This document shows positions 12,272 through 24,796 of a stretch of DNA of 64,000 nt, one piece after another; position 1 is the stretch's first letter; each line of letters begins with the position of its first letter. The notes under the pieces are model-generated. The model worked only from the letters and a program-made list of their open reading frames with translations. It made no database searches and had not been told where the DNA came from. The stretch is from assembly GCF_018687715.1 (NCBI RefSeq), contig NC_056756.1, forward strand, positions 1,178,001 to 1,242,000, read 5' to 3'. A program made the translations under genes and the position numbers. The DNA comes from Carya illinoinensis. Taxonomy: Eukaryota; Streptophyta; Magnoliopsida; Fagales; Juglandaceae.

Positions 12272-13300
12272 CTAATGGAGGCACTGATTGAAAGGAAAAA
12301 CATGGGAAGGGGAAGAAAGGTTACCAATGAAATTGACTGAGGGGTACTCAATCGGAGGTGGGGATGGCATGAGCAAGTCAAGAAGCTTTTGGTATAACTC
12401 CGGTGTCAAGCCAGGTACCGGAATCGAGGCCGACAGAGCAACGACGAGCTGGTTGATGCTGGAAGGGGGTTGACCGAGTATGGAGGGTTGGGTCTTGGTT
12501 CTTGGGTTGCGACCAGGAGGGTAACCCACTAGAGTCCAGCACTGATCACGAGTATGTCCTTCTTTGCCGCAAGCAGTGCACTTGAAGGGAGGTTTCGGAT
12601 GCCCACCAAGTCGGATTGCCAAGGCCAGAGTTTCCAATGAAGGTGAATGGATGTTGAGCAATCATTGTTGCTCTTCCTGAAACAGAATAGAAAACACTTT
12701 GCTTATGGATGAGAGTGGGTCCATGGCTAATATTTGAGTGCAAATGGAGGCAAAAGAATCACTGAGACCAAGAAGGAACTGGAACACCGGTTCATCATTG
12801 GCTTGCTGCTGGAGAGCTTTGAGGTCAGTGCTTTATTGAAGATGACCGAGTTCATCCCAAACTTGTTTTATTTGGTTGTAGTAATCATGAACGGAATTGG
12901 TTGATTGGTGTAGGGAAGAAAGAGTACTTTTGAGTTAATACATTCGGACATTATTGCCATAACAAAAACGGGAGGAAAGATCAATCCAAACATCACATGG
13001 GTCTGTATGGTATTCAAGGGAATTGGTGAGAGAGGGGCTGATCGAATTGAGAATCTAAGTAAGGACCATATCCTTTGTTTGGTTCTATTGAGTGTCTTCG
13101 GGTGTGTTAGGTGTAGGGGGTTTGAGAGTACCATCAACAAAACTAAGTTTGCTTTTTGTATTAAGGGCTCGGGTCATGACTTTTTGTCATTTGGGATAGT
13201 TGTCGCCGGTTAGGAGGCCATTGACAAGGGTTAGGCTTGGGGAATCTAAGGGATGAAGAAGATAAGGGGAAGGAAGGGTTGGGTTGGATGATTCTGTCAT
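12272..13300 (-). pseudogene. Copia gag region, interrupted
   Basis: The ATG at 13298-13300 lies just inside the primer-binding site. A CCHC zinc knuckle (CTACGKEGHTRDQCW) is at about 12.54-12.58 kb. Stops and frame changes separate the N-terminal part from the knuckle. Position between the 5' LTR and integrase, together with the knuckle, identifies it as gag. Confidence 0.8.
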
Positions 13301-13333
13301 GGCATTAGAAGACCGTGGTCTAGCCTGATACCA

Positions 13334-13536
13334 TGTTAAGAAAGAAGGGGATGCATATTTAAATAACTCAATGTGTATTTTCTGTATTGTGCTTTACAAA
13401 GATATGTAGATGTACAATGAAATTAAATATGAAAATTTACATATAAGGAAATAATCTTTTGTAATAGATGCCTAGAAATAAGAAATTCCTCGTTTGGTGA
13501 AATTCATAACTTTGGAAAGATGTGATTTTGCCAATA
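13334..13536 (-). repeat. 5' LTR of copia element 9.0-13.5 kb
   Basis: 203 bp, starting TATTGGCAAAATC and ending TTAACA on the minus strand, followed at once by the Met-tRNA primer-binding site. The ATATT duplication lies outside it at 13537-13541. Confidence 0.92.
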
Positions 13537-13541
13537 ATATT

Positions 13542-16500
13542 TGTGCAAAATGAATGTAGACTGAAATATCATGTATCATTGCAATTAACCAGTGTCATAT
13601 AATATCAGTACTTCATCAAAAGTGTTAAATTTATTTATAATTTTGAGTTTCTCGTCTGATTTGAATTTCAAAACATTCATACCTACTTCTCTTTCTAGAA
13701 CAAAATTAAAAAAAAAATAAAAAATTGTGTACATAGATCATTACTCGCTTTTAAAAAGAGATTTTCATGCGTGAGATTATTAGAAGTGGTTCACGAGATC
13801 AGAACAAATTCTATTTGTTGATTTTTGTTTTGGGGAATACGTTGATTTTACTAGCTCATCTATAAAACGAAGTGAGATTAGTTATTAAAAATATATATTA
13901 ATTTAGATATCAGTATTCTGATGGGCTGAAAATCGTAGGCATCGATCGAGTCCTTCTTACACCATATCAGTGTTTTCACTCTTTTTTGCAAGTGGTGCCA
14001 ATCCCCAACGGCTGGCCTTTCCCTGTCCAATCCGCACTTCCTAATTCCAAGCATTATGGTGAGAAAGGCAGAGACATTAAGCCGACAACCTTAGCAGGCC
14101 ATGAGGTATCGCCTGGGCCAGGCTATATACAAAGAGAGCTTAACTAAATTAATGGCCGAAATTCAGCCTATCTACTCTCATTCATGTCCAACCTAGCTTG
14201 TGGGTTTTGAAGATCTTCTGAAAATTGAAGTGACCTTTAAATACAAGCGCTTCTGATTGAAGTTAGAATTTTAGCCATATTTGAAAATAATTCTCATTCT
14301 ATTTTATTTTCTTTCTAAATATTATTTAAATACATATATTTTTAAATTAATGATTACAATTTTTCTAAATTTTTAATTAAAAAATAATTTAACTTTGTTA
14401 AATTTTAAAATAAAAATTATATTTAATTTTTTCTTTTTTCTTTTTTAAAATAGAAAAAATATTTAATTCAAACTATCTTATTAATATTGATAAAGTTCTC
14501 TTTTCATTTCATTCTTTTGTCAATCCTGAAATTGTTAGGATAATGTTACTCGACCTCTTTTAACTTTCACACACTATATTTTTTATTTTTTTAAATATTA
14601 CGATGCAGTTCATTTCAAATTGACTTTTAAAATGTGAAAATCAAGATCATACTGGAGACCACATCGGTTTAAATCGGATCCAACCGGTTATGAATCGAAT
14701 GGAGCGGTCCGATTTGATGGACTCAGCCACGATTTCTTTTTCATCCCTAAGAATCGTGATGTGTGTCTCGTGCACATCCATGATTTCCCTTAAGATGCTA
14801 CTAGTCAGCTATCTAGCATTGATAATAGGGCGTGTTCCCTAATATAATTAAATTTTTTTGTTCTTTTGAATATTTTTTAAACATTTTAAAAATATATAAA
14901 TATACTTGTAATTACTTTATTAACCATTATAAAATTAAAATACATGAGAATCTAGAAATTAAAATAAGGAGATAAATTAGCATTTTCCATTATTTACCTC
15001 TCCCGAAAGCATTAAAAAAGGTATTAGTAAAATCTAAGATATTTATTAAAAAATCAACTGATATAAGAGCATCTTTATCAGTTTATGCATATTTTAACTT
15101 TAGCTAAAATTTAATTAATATGTCCCTTAAAACCCCATATTGGATTAAACATTGACATATTAATTTGATTCTGGGTTACATTAATTTAGTGGAGTTGAAG
15201 CTCTAAGCATTACAAAATTAGATATAAAATTAAAAAATAATAATATTTTATAATTATAGAAAGTGAGATGATTAATTTGACATAGAGTTTAAATTTTGAA
15301 TAATTAGTTAAAAATTAAAAAATTGATATATTAATCAAACTTTACTTAAAACTTTTCCTAAACTAATAAATAAAAAATTATGTTAATAAAAATTCAAAAA
15401 AAGAAAAAGGGGTGGGGGAGGTGGGGGAGGAAGACGATAACTGGACGAGGGAGAGAGAGAGCGCCTAGACTTACGTGCACGTCAAAGGAAAGTAAAACGT
15501 ACGGCAAACGGCTTAAATTTGCCTGTCAGTTTGCTCAGACAAGACGGCATCATTTATGACTTTCCAATGGCAGGGGCCCTTGAAAGAGTCAGCCTCCTCT
15601 CCTCCTACTTTACCACTCCCTCTCGTATTACGTGTTACGGACGCCCCTCTCTATCATATTATTGTACGTTTTGTTGGCCTCAAATTGATTATTGGTAAAA
15701 TTAATTATTTTTTAATTTTTGATAAAAAACCAAGCTCATATATTTCAGATATAATTTGAATAATGAGAAAGAAATTAAATTATTTTAGATAAAAATTAAA
15801 GAGTTTTATTACGTATAAACAAAGTCGCGTATTAATTTACGTATTAATACTGATTATTTCATACTTAAAATTTAAATTAATACTATTTTTAATAAAATTT
15901 ACTTTTTAACCAATCACAATAAATTGGTACACATATTAGTACATAATTTTACTTGTATATAGATTTTTTTAAAATTAAAAGTTGAATAAAATATTATTTT
16001 TTAATATTATAAATAGAAAATTTTATATATAATTACTTTTATATATTTTAAATTTAAAAAAATTAAATTATTTATTATATTTTATATAAATATTTTTAAA
16101 AAATTATAGTGATAGATTATAAATTATTTCCGTAACCAAATGGAGTTTAACCTTACATCTATCTCAACCTGTCGCAACATTCGCTAGCTTTCTCCAATTT
16201 TTTTTAAATGTTGTTCAGTCTCATGGATTTGGGTGCCGCTTTTGTCTTCTTGTTGTATCTCTTATCCCTCTCCCCCGGGCAATATCTCTCTCCCCGTATT
16301 CCCCCACTTTTGTATTTTTCTTAAGTAGGCCCGGCTTTCTTTAATCTTATTTTATTTTATTATTATAATTTTTTAAAATTTTTATATAAAAAATAAAAAA
16401 TAATCCAATTCTTTTTAAAATAATAATAATATTAATAAAATAATATTTTAATAAAATTTTATTCAATTTTTAATTTTTATCTCAATTCATCTATTTTTAA

Positions 16501-17960
16501 CTCATTTGTTTACTTTTAAAAACTTTTCATCTCATCTCATTTAATCATTATAATTTTTTTAAAATTTCACACAAAATAAAATAAATAATTCAATTTTTTT
16601 AAATTTTAATACTAAAATAATATTAAAATAATATATTCTAATAATATTTTATTTAATTTTTAATTTTAGTCTCAACTCATCTTATTTCATCTTATTTAAT
16701 ATATGAAAACAAACTATAAATCCAAACCGCACCTTAACTTTCCTTTTTTCCCGAGCCCCCTAATCTCTTGCAAACAAGGAGTATATATTTTTTCAAAGCT
16801 TTATCATTTGTTATTATTTATTATTTTATTATTATTTTTATATATATTTTAATATTATTATTATTTAATATTTGTTTATTATTTTTTTATCATACACATA
16901 TTATTTAATATCAGCTCACTATTCAAACATAACTTTAGTTTAGATATTGAGATGGTTTTAAATAATTTGAGTTGATTTATAAATAATAGTCTTTTTTAAT
17001 CTCTCATTAAGATTGATTTGAATGTAAATAAATGAGATAAATGTAATATATGAAAAAGATTAAGATGAGTTTAATTTTTTATTATAATAAATTAAAAAAA
17101 ATAGTAGATTTTATTAATAATTAGTTTTGAATGACCAGTGGATCTCACTCCAACAAATAAGCACACCTAAAACTTAAAATACAAAATTGAAGTATTTATA
17201 CAATCATGAGATCTCTAAGTCAATAATTTGATAGGTTTTGCTTCTTATATAATGGTAATTAACGAAAAAATGAAAGGAAACCCAATTTCAGAAATCAGAA
17301 CTATGCGTCACGTGTAAAAAAAATGAAATACTTGTGGAATGCTGCCCCCTCGGTTGGTCTAGTATGGCTCTTGTTTATTCTATTTTATGTAATAAATTTA
17401 AAAAATTATAATGATTATATCATATGAATTTAAAAAATTTTTGTATCCAAATGGGAACTTAATTATAAAGTCAACTTTTTAATATTTATCTTTTCATTAT
17501 GTTTTCTAATTAAAAAATTATATTCATCATCCCATAAACTACACAACACATTTTATATATATTTTTTTTATTTTTTTCTTATTAAATGTGTGGTGTATAA
17601 ATAATAAATAGAAGAATACAGTCGTGAAGTGCGTAAATTTTATGTAATTATTTTAAAAAAGAATAGAGTTTATTATTAAAAAATTAATTTTTTTCATATA
17701 GATTCGATATGTATTTACTTTTTTTTTTAAATAATTATGTAATGATTACTATTATTTTTCAAAATATTATTTTCTATAACTTATCCAAGTATTTTTAAAT
17801 GATACGGTGATTCAAACTACAATATATTTAAGCATCGAATATTAAGTTATTAACTTCTTCAATAAGAATTTTTTTCGCAATTGTAATGGCGTGAGACGTT
17901 GTTTTCATGGGGTCCGGCTTGGTGTGCGTGCCGTTTCATTTCTGCCCGCCAACTAAATTC
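13542..17960. other. AT-rich intergenic spacer
   Basis: No gene is supported in these 4.4 kb. Open frames are short and low-complexity. Contents: a MITE copy at 15802-15970, AT-rich tracts resembling degraded MITEs (16330-16700), and a purine run with GGGGTGGGGG motifs at 15400-15460. Confidence 0.6.
15802..15970 (+). mobile_element. MITE, family 1, copy 1
   Basis: A segment of about 170 bp with the pattern GTTTTATTACGTATAAACA ... ACTGATTATTTCATACTTAA ... CTTTTTAACCAATCACA ... and an inverted end. The same unit recurs six more times in the window. Family name unknown. Confidence 0.7.
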
Positions 17961-17989
17961 ACACCGAAAGCACAAAGAATTCCAAAACC

Positions 17990-18188
17990 CGATATATACA
18001 TATAAAAATAAAAGGACAAGCGTGAAATCACTCTGCTAAAAATCTTCTACTTTTCCTTCTTTGCTTTCAACTCCTCTCTGGTCTCTGCACCCCCACTCAA
18101 AGTTTTGAGGGTGAGAGAGATGGGGTTGAGATCCAGATTTCTTTTGTATAATGAATAGAGCACTGAAAGCTCTTCTTCTGAAAAGAAG
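17990..18188 (+). promoter_or_regulatory. Core promoter and leader of the cyclin gene
   Basis: A TATA-like stretch (ATATATACATATAAAAATAAA, around 17990-18010) lies about 180 bp before the ATG and is followed by a CT-rich leader. GCCCGCC at about 17943 resembles an E2F-type core, but one loose match is weak evidence. The ATG context AAGAAGATGGCG is a good plant start. Confidence 0.4.
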
Positions 18189-19661
18189 ATGGCGATTCAA
18201 CTTCAGAATGAGCAGCAAATAGAACAACAACAGGTACAAGGCTCTTCATTATCACTGGACTCTCTATACTGTGAAGAAGAGAGATGGGTGGAAGAAGGGG
18301 AAGTTTTACAAGGGGAGAGTGAGAGAGAGACGTATGGCAGCCAAAACAATAATTTCAATAAACCTTCTCTTCTTCCTTTGCGCTTGTCGGAGCAAGATTT
18401 GTTCTGGGAAGATGAAGAGCTTCTTTCTCTGTTCTCCAAAGAACAGAAACAAGCTCATCTTGATTACAGCATTGTAGAAACAGACTCTAATACTATCTCT
18501 GTAGCTCGTCGTGAGGCTGTGGAATGGATGCTCAAAGTCCAAGTTTATTATAGGTTCTCAATACCCACAGCAATCCTAGCCATTAACTATCTCGATAGGT
18601 TCCTCACAAGCCTCCATATTCAGAGAGATAAGCCAGGGATGATCCAACTTGTGGCCGTGGCTTGTCTCTCTTTGGCTGCAAAAGTGGAAGAGACCCAAGT
18701 GCCACTTCTCTTGGACCTCCAGGTACGTGCGTTCAACCACATCTATTACATGTTTCATAACGTGGGCGTCTTTTTGTAAGTTGATTTTCAGAGTCCACGA
18801 ATCTCGGCTAATCTGTTCTGTATGTTTCAGGTGGAGGGCACAAAGTACGTCTTTGAGGCTAAAAATATTCAGAGAATGGAGCTTCTGGTGCTCGCCACCC
18901 TTCAGTGGAAGATGCAACCGGTGACCCCACTCTCATTCATTGACCACGTCATAAGGAGGATTAGATTGAAGCCCCATCTCCACTTGGAGTTCCTCAGGCG
19001 TTGTGAGCGGCTCCTTCTCTCTGTGGTCTCTGGTAAGCATCCCCGTAACTTTCTTTGAGGAAAGCTTAATATTTTCGATAAGTACGAAGGACAAAGGAAG
19101 AGATTTATTTATTCCTGAGCAGTAGTTCACAAATTTTCAAATATTGTAGGTTCAAGATTCGTCGGTTATCTTCCTTCTGTATTGGCCACCGCCACTATGA
19201 TGCACGTTATCTACCAAGTTGAGCCTTGTAATCACATAGAATACGAAAACCAGCTTCTGGGCGTCCTTGAAATAAGCAAGGTTTGTTTCTGGAATCTATG
19301 ACTTTTTTCTCTTCAATTTTTGTCCGTATTTAAGTTCGAACGTGAAGCCATTAATACAGATTATTGACATGCATGATAACAGGAAAAAGTGAACAACTGT
19401 TATAATCTCATTGCTGAGCTATCAAAGGCCGATAATTGCGACTATTACAACCTTCACAAGCGCAAGTATGAGCAAATTCCTTGCAGCCCAAATGGTGTAA
19501 TTGATGCTGCTTTTAGCTCCGACGGCTCCAACGATTCTTGGGCCGTGGGGTCGTCGGTTTATTCATCACCAGAGCCTCTGTTCAAGAAGAGCAGATCAGC
19601 CAATGAACAGCAATTGAAATTTTCACCGTTCTCTGTGGACATTGTTGGCAGCTCTCCATAA
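18189..19661 (+). CDS. CYCD3: D-type cyclin, CYCD3 group
   Basis: Four exons: 18189-18722, 18831-19032, 19150-19280, 19383-19661. All junctions are GT-AG and in phase, giving 381 residues, the usual CYCD3 size. The product is the regulatory subunit of a cyclin-dependent kinase that drives G1/S entry, in CYCD3 downstream of cytokinin and sugar signals. Residues 26-30 (LYCEE) fit LxCxE, the retinoblastoma-binding motif. The N-terminal cyclin box runs about 65-205, with AVEWMLKV near 110, NYLDRFL near 133-139 and LAAKVEET near 162-169. The C-terminal cyclin fold follows (LQWKMQPVTPLSFIDHV; VGYLPSVLATATMMHV). The tail is Ser/Pro-rich (SVYSSPEPLFKKSR), as in unstable cyclins. One oddity: DKPGMIQ at 148-154, where DKPWMIQ is usual. 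It appears intact and is the best-supported gene in the left half. Confidence 0.95.
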
Positions 19662-20832
19662 TCTCTCCCCCCTCCCCCACCCAAAAAAAGGTCGATATCT
19701 TATGATATAGATAATCTCTCTTTTGATGCAAGTTGATGTGAGTTCCGGTGTCGCTCTCGGCACTTCCAAAAAAATGTCAGGCCAGCATTCGCTTCTTGGA
19801 GAGGAAACACATGCCGTTGTGGAGATGGATGGAATTTCGCAGGAAGAGAAGAGACGAGTGAAATTGAAAAGTGTAAAATATTGGAGTCTTCTCCTCTGAT
19901 CTATATGTTTTTGGCACTCTTTTCTCCATCTACAAGTCTCTATAGACATAGTTTATCTGGACATGTTAAATCATCGTAATTTATAATAAATTCAGAACTA
20001 TTTTCGTTGCTTTGTATATATAATATGGTGATCTGTTCACTTCTCACGTGCATAGAAGCTTTAGATTAGTGTGAAACTATGACATATTAAGATAGGTGCC
20101 CCCAAATGTAAATGTATCTGGAAAATCTGAATATAGTTAACCATGTAAAACTGTTTTGACAGGAAACAAATTTAAGGGAGGGAATAGAGAATGGATTTGT
20201 TTGCATGTGAGGTCAGAAATAGGTTGTCGGCCAGTGTGGTTTTGGAGGGTTTGGTTTATGGGAGACTTTTTGATTGTGGAGTTTTGAGTGGTTTGACCTC
20301 GTTCGAAGAGCCAGACTCCTCCTTTTTCGGTGAAATATTGTAATTAATCACTGACCTAAAAAACCACCCATCTAGGCTCATAGATTTTCTTGACTTCTTG
20401 GCTTTAGGTGTAGGCCAAAATCATAGCGTTTGTATGTATATATAGATTTATTTACAATTTTACTCCTTCGGTGAAGCTTGCACTGCATGCGCACAGAATA
20501 TGCGACTTTGCCGGCTAATTAATCAGAAATGGATATGTGCCATTCACATAATACTAGTAATTAAAGCTTTGTTTGGTTATGCAATCTATGAGATAAGATG
20601 AAATATTTTGAATAATAGTAAAATTTTTAAATTAAGATGAGATAAAATCATCTATAAAAAAATTGTACTGAGATAAGATGAAATAATTTTTACTTTTTGA
20701 AATTTAAAAAAGGTATAGGTCCTAGTTTTGGAGAGTACCAGATTTTGTACTGTTAATTTACTGTTTACTGTCAGTTTTTGTCAATTTTAGACTTTTCATT
20801 TACTGTTTCGCACTATTCAGTTATTGTTTTTA

Positions 20833-21001
20833 GAATTTTGCTACATACAAGCACAGTCGCGCACTAATCCGTGTACTAATACTGATTTATTCATATTTAA
20901 AATTTAAATTAACACTGTTTTTAATAAAATCTACTTTTTGACCAATCACATCATATTGGTGCACAAATTAGTGCACAGTTGTGCTTACAACTATATTTTT
21001 C
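20833..21001 (+). mobile_element. MITE, family 1, copy 2
   Basis: This is the clearest copy. Its ends are inverted (TACAAGCACAGTCGCGCACTAAT at the left; ATTAGTGCACAGTTGTGCTTACAA at the right, reading as its imperfect complement), around a core with CTTTTTGACCAATCACATCA. Confidence 0.75.
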
Positions 21002-21167
21002 CTTGTTTCTATAAGTTCTGTTCTATTTATTTACTGTTTTGTATTATTTTACTTATTGTTTATTTCAATAAATGTTTTTAAATCTTAGAGATGAAATAAA
21101 CCGTTTGGATAGACAAAGTCTATGTACCGTACAACTCCAGATCTGACTAACCAAATCAGGCTTAAGT

Positions 21168-21320
21168 TGTGGTTTGGATAGTAAATTGAGATAAAATAAA
21201 AGTTAAATAAAATATTATTTTAAGATTTGAAAAAATTAAATTATTTATTATATTTGGTGTAAGAATTTAAAAAAATTATAATAATCAGATAAAATGAAAC
21301 ACTTCCATTATCCAAACAGG
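21168..21320. mobile_element. Short MITE with GTTTGGATA ends
   Basis: GGTTTGGATA at 21171-21180 is matched by TATCCAAAC at 21309-21317, enclosing an AT-rich interior of about 130 bp. The structure fits an hAT- or Mutator-type MITE. Related AT-rich tracts occur at 20562-20720 and 44168-44375. Confidence 0.5.
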
Positions 21321-24004
21321 GGTAAGTGATATGCTATATTCATTCCTGCATTTGACAACTACCGGTATAAAAAAAATCATGCAAATGCACTAGCGCTCAC
21401 TGTCAACGGCCAAATGCAGCGGGTATGTTATGCCCTACCTTGTTCATGGTCATGATCTGCATGTCCTCATGTAACGACCGCGCTAACTTATAAAAATATG
21501 TAATGATAGACTTAGGTATGTATACTTGTTATTTCCACAGTAAAAATAATATTTGCCAGTGCTAGGGAATTATTAAGTAGCGGATATCTACGTGTTAAGC
21601 TTGCTAATTCCAACCAAAGTTAATCGTTATTTAAGATCAGTTTCTCTCTTGATAACAACCCAGCTTACTGATGGTTCATGTTCATGTACTTCCCCTGGCT
21701 TTCCATTAATCATTCTTATATATTAGAGAACATATTGATCATAAGACAGTGCTAGGCAATCTTTTAATTAGTGAAAGCATACCCCTACGTACTTTTTTTT
21801 TGGTACTATAATTTTATTATTAGGGTAAGAAGTCTGTTGATCATCGATTAATAACTAGCTACGGTATGTGGAAGTGGCGCAACACTTTCTGTTAATTCCT
21901 AAAATAACAAACCTTATATATTCAAGTACGCAATCCACCTGCCCTTTGCTATGTACCATTTTTATGTTTAAGAATTGATGTTTTTAAGGTCAAACGTGTT
22001 TAGAAAAAGCTCCATAGATATTCAGTAATGCTCCATAGATACTGAGTAGTGCTCCATAGCGTCTACGAATTTGAAGATGTCTTTGACGATAGATCTACCA
22101 AAGAGAATTAATGTATTGATAGTACTGATAATAATTAATAGCAGTAAAAGATGGTTGCGCTGCTTTTAACTCCTTGCTCTCGTATTATTAAAAAAAAGGA
22201 AAAAGAAAGGAGAAACCAAAAGGAAAGCTTGCATGCAATCGCTTTTAACAGTACCTGCACTTTTAACTATTGTCTGCTGATATATTGCTGACTTTATTTT
22301 GTCCAATCATTCACTACTGGTGTATTGTTATTGGATTAGACTGAGTCGGATTTAATAGTAGACCTTATAATATTAAATATATAATAATCTTTCAAGTGTA
22401 AAGTAATGTGAAAGTACGCGCGCACAGCCCCATTAGGGCCATTACCCTATATAAAGTTTACTGCATTCCCTCATCTTATCCATCGCTCTCTATATTGCGT
22501 GGAGATTCATGATGCTCATTTTAGTGGATTCTTTAATAGAGCATGCCCATCCCTTTTGGCCAGCTCTTGTTCTCTTCTTTTTTTTTTTTTTTTGGTTAAG
22601 AAAAAAAAAAAAAAGGTTCTCTTTGCTTTTTTCACGTGTTGCATGCTGATGGCCGGTTTTTCTTCTTTATGAAATCCATATAATCTCAGAAATTTGCCAT
22701 CTGTTATGCTAAGCCAGGAGTTATTGATCACTCGATATTTCACATGGGTTTCAGGAATTCTTTTGTTTGAATAACGTCTTTTTGTAGAGGGAATCGTCAT
22801 AAATTAATAATAACTTCTATATTAGTGTGATTGACTTAATTAATATATGTTGTGTTCATGATAAGAATGAATGATGACAAAAGTAATAACTTAATTGTTT
22901 TAAACTTTAATCTAATTAATCCATATATTTTCCTTTGCGAATGTGTTTATAAGCTAGATAGCATTACGTACCGATGAAAGCGCACATACGAAGAATTACT
23001 CATTAATAAATCTGCTGCCACTTAAAAGAAATGGTGGCAGTTGAAAGACAAAATAATGTGCGTATGATCATTATCCATGATGGGTATGTAATAAAAATAA
23101 TTTGCACAAACGACTCCCACGTACAAGAAAGGACATTTCACCTAAGAAACGAGAAGTCTTCCCACAAAAGAAAGGCAGAGAGAGAGATTTTTGGGTTTCG
23201 GTCTTGGTTTCAACTTTCATTTGATAGAGCACTCAACCTCCAAAAAGGTGAAAAGGGAAACGGTAGGGATTTTGAATTTGGGAGACAAGATCTTTGATTC
23301 TGTAGGAAGATTGTCTTTGGCCCTTCTTTTGTTCTCTACTTTAAGGTTGGTAGCGTATAGATGTCAATAGATGAATGCTCGTGATCATGATTCACGAGAG
23401 AGAGAGAGTGTGTGTGTGTGTTTTTTTCCTTTGTATTTATTTTATTGTTTTGCCAAAAGACTTGGTGATTAGCGATTCTTCTTTTTTGACCTGGTCACAT
23501 CTCCGATAAGCATGTCCTTGTTATCATTTCATTAATAGAATCCCTCGAATCTAGTTTGCACCAAAAACCCTCTAGCAATTTTCATGTAGCCTTTTCTTGC
23601 TTCCAACTGTAAAGTCTAAAGGACAAAAAAAGACGAAGACCATAAGAATCTGTGGGCCTCTCTCTCTCTCTCTCTCTCTCTCTGTGGATTGTTTGTTTGT
23701 GGAAGATGAAAACAACATGGGTGGGAATGACAAGTAAAACATACAATTCCGTTGCTTTAATAAGCCCTGCAATCTTTAGCTATTGGACAATCAATGGTCC
23801 TTTTGACTGAAACCATTTCAAAATGTTATGATCCCAACTTTCGATAATATGTTCTCCAGATATATATATATATATATATATATGAACTTTGACATAGGAA
23901 GTACACTCACAAAAAATAAATAAATAAATAAATTATAAAAACTGTAAAGGTAAAAATTGATTAGAATTATATGACTAAATAATAAGATTTATCTTATCAT
24001 TATT

Positions 24005-24741
24005 TGATTAAATTTAGATGAATGAAAAATAAGTATTGATTTGTATCTAAACAATATTGAATCTATCTAGAAGTCTTATGTGTTGTATAGATAAGTCTTT
24101 GAGGTTAAAATCGAATTCTAGAATATTAGTATTTATCCAGAAGAAAGCTGAACAAAGTTTAGTTAATAACAGAAGATGTTATCATGACATGTTAGCAGTC
24201 TGTCAGAACACGTTTTCGCGTCTGTTGCTAATCGTCAGCAGAGTTCTATTGTGACTAGAACTCTTTCCAGACTTTTTATTTAAAGAGATTCAGTTTTGTA
24301 TTTTTTAAAGGACTTTGAGCCACGAATTTCAGAGAGGATATTCGTAGCATTTATGAAAGAAAATTCACTTGAGAAATTTCATGGGATTTTTCATATCTTC
24401 TTGAGTGTGATCATGCTTTGAGTGTGATTGGATTTCAGCTTCTGGAGTTCCAGAAGGGAAGTCAACATTTGAATATCGCCAGAGGTTCTGGCTGCTACTG
24501 CAGTAGAAGACAAATGGGTCATTTGTCTAGACAAGTAAGAGGGTCGAATTGCAAAGGTTTTGTAATTGATTATTGTTTGTAATTGTTCTTCAAATAATAA
24601 GATTGACTTTCCTGGGTTTGGCTGCCCCGTAGGGTTTTACCTTTAAAGAGTTCTTTAATGGGTTTTCCTTTGTAACCAATTGTTGTGCAAGGAAATTGGT
24701 AGACAATTTCGTGGTTTTATAGGGATACGTTGGAAATTTCA
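24005..24741 (+). repeat. 5' LTR (outer end truncated) of gag-only element
   Basis: 737 bp aligned by eye to 28569-29389 (for example TATTGATTTGTATCTAAACA in both), ending GAAATTTCA. The outer ends differ: the right LTR continues back to the polypurine tract, whereas here an unrelated AT-rich sequence adjoins. Confidence 0.82.
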
Positions 24742-24796
24742 ATTGACATCAGAGTGTGGTTCACTCATTCAAGTGTGATCTGTGCCCTTGTAGATC

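Larger units (their letters stand above)
9026..13536 (-). mobile_element. Complete Ty1/copia retrotransposon, minus strand
   Basis: 203-bp LTRs at both ends are flanked by the 5-bp duplication ATATT (9021-9025 and 13537-13541). Reading the minus strand: 5' LTR, a primer-binding site complementary to initiator Met tRNA (TGGTATCAGGC) directly inside it, gag with a CCHC knuckle, pre-integrase and integrase, RT, RNase H, a polypurine tract (GAGGGAGAG) and the 3' LTR. The LTRs differ at about 13 of 203 positions by eye, so the insertion is fairly old, and pol is split by frameshifts and stops. The element landed 130 bp downstream of the C2 gene stop codon, probably in its 3' UTR. Confidence 0.94.
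19662..24004. other. Intergenic spacer with MITEs and simple repeats
   Basis: The cyclin 3' UTR probably occupies the first 300 bp. Beyond it I see MITE copies, a poly-T/poly-A pair (22577-22615), GA and GT repeats (23396-23421), CT repeats (23658-23682) and an AT run (23860-23882). A TATA-like CCCTATATAAAG at 22445 has no gene that I can recognise after it. Confidence 0.55.

Noticed and set aside
22430..23300. TATA-like site and short frames, possible non-coding RNA gene
   Set aside because: No conserved microRNA, hairpin or domain could be recognised; the evidence is only a TATA-like string.
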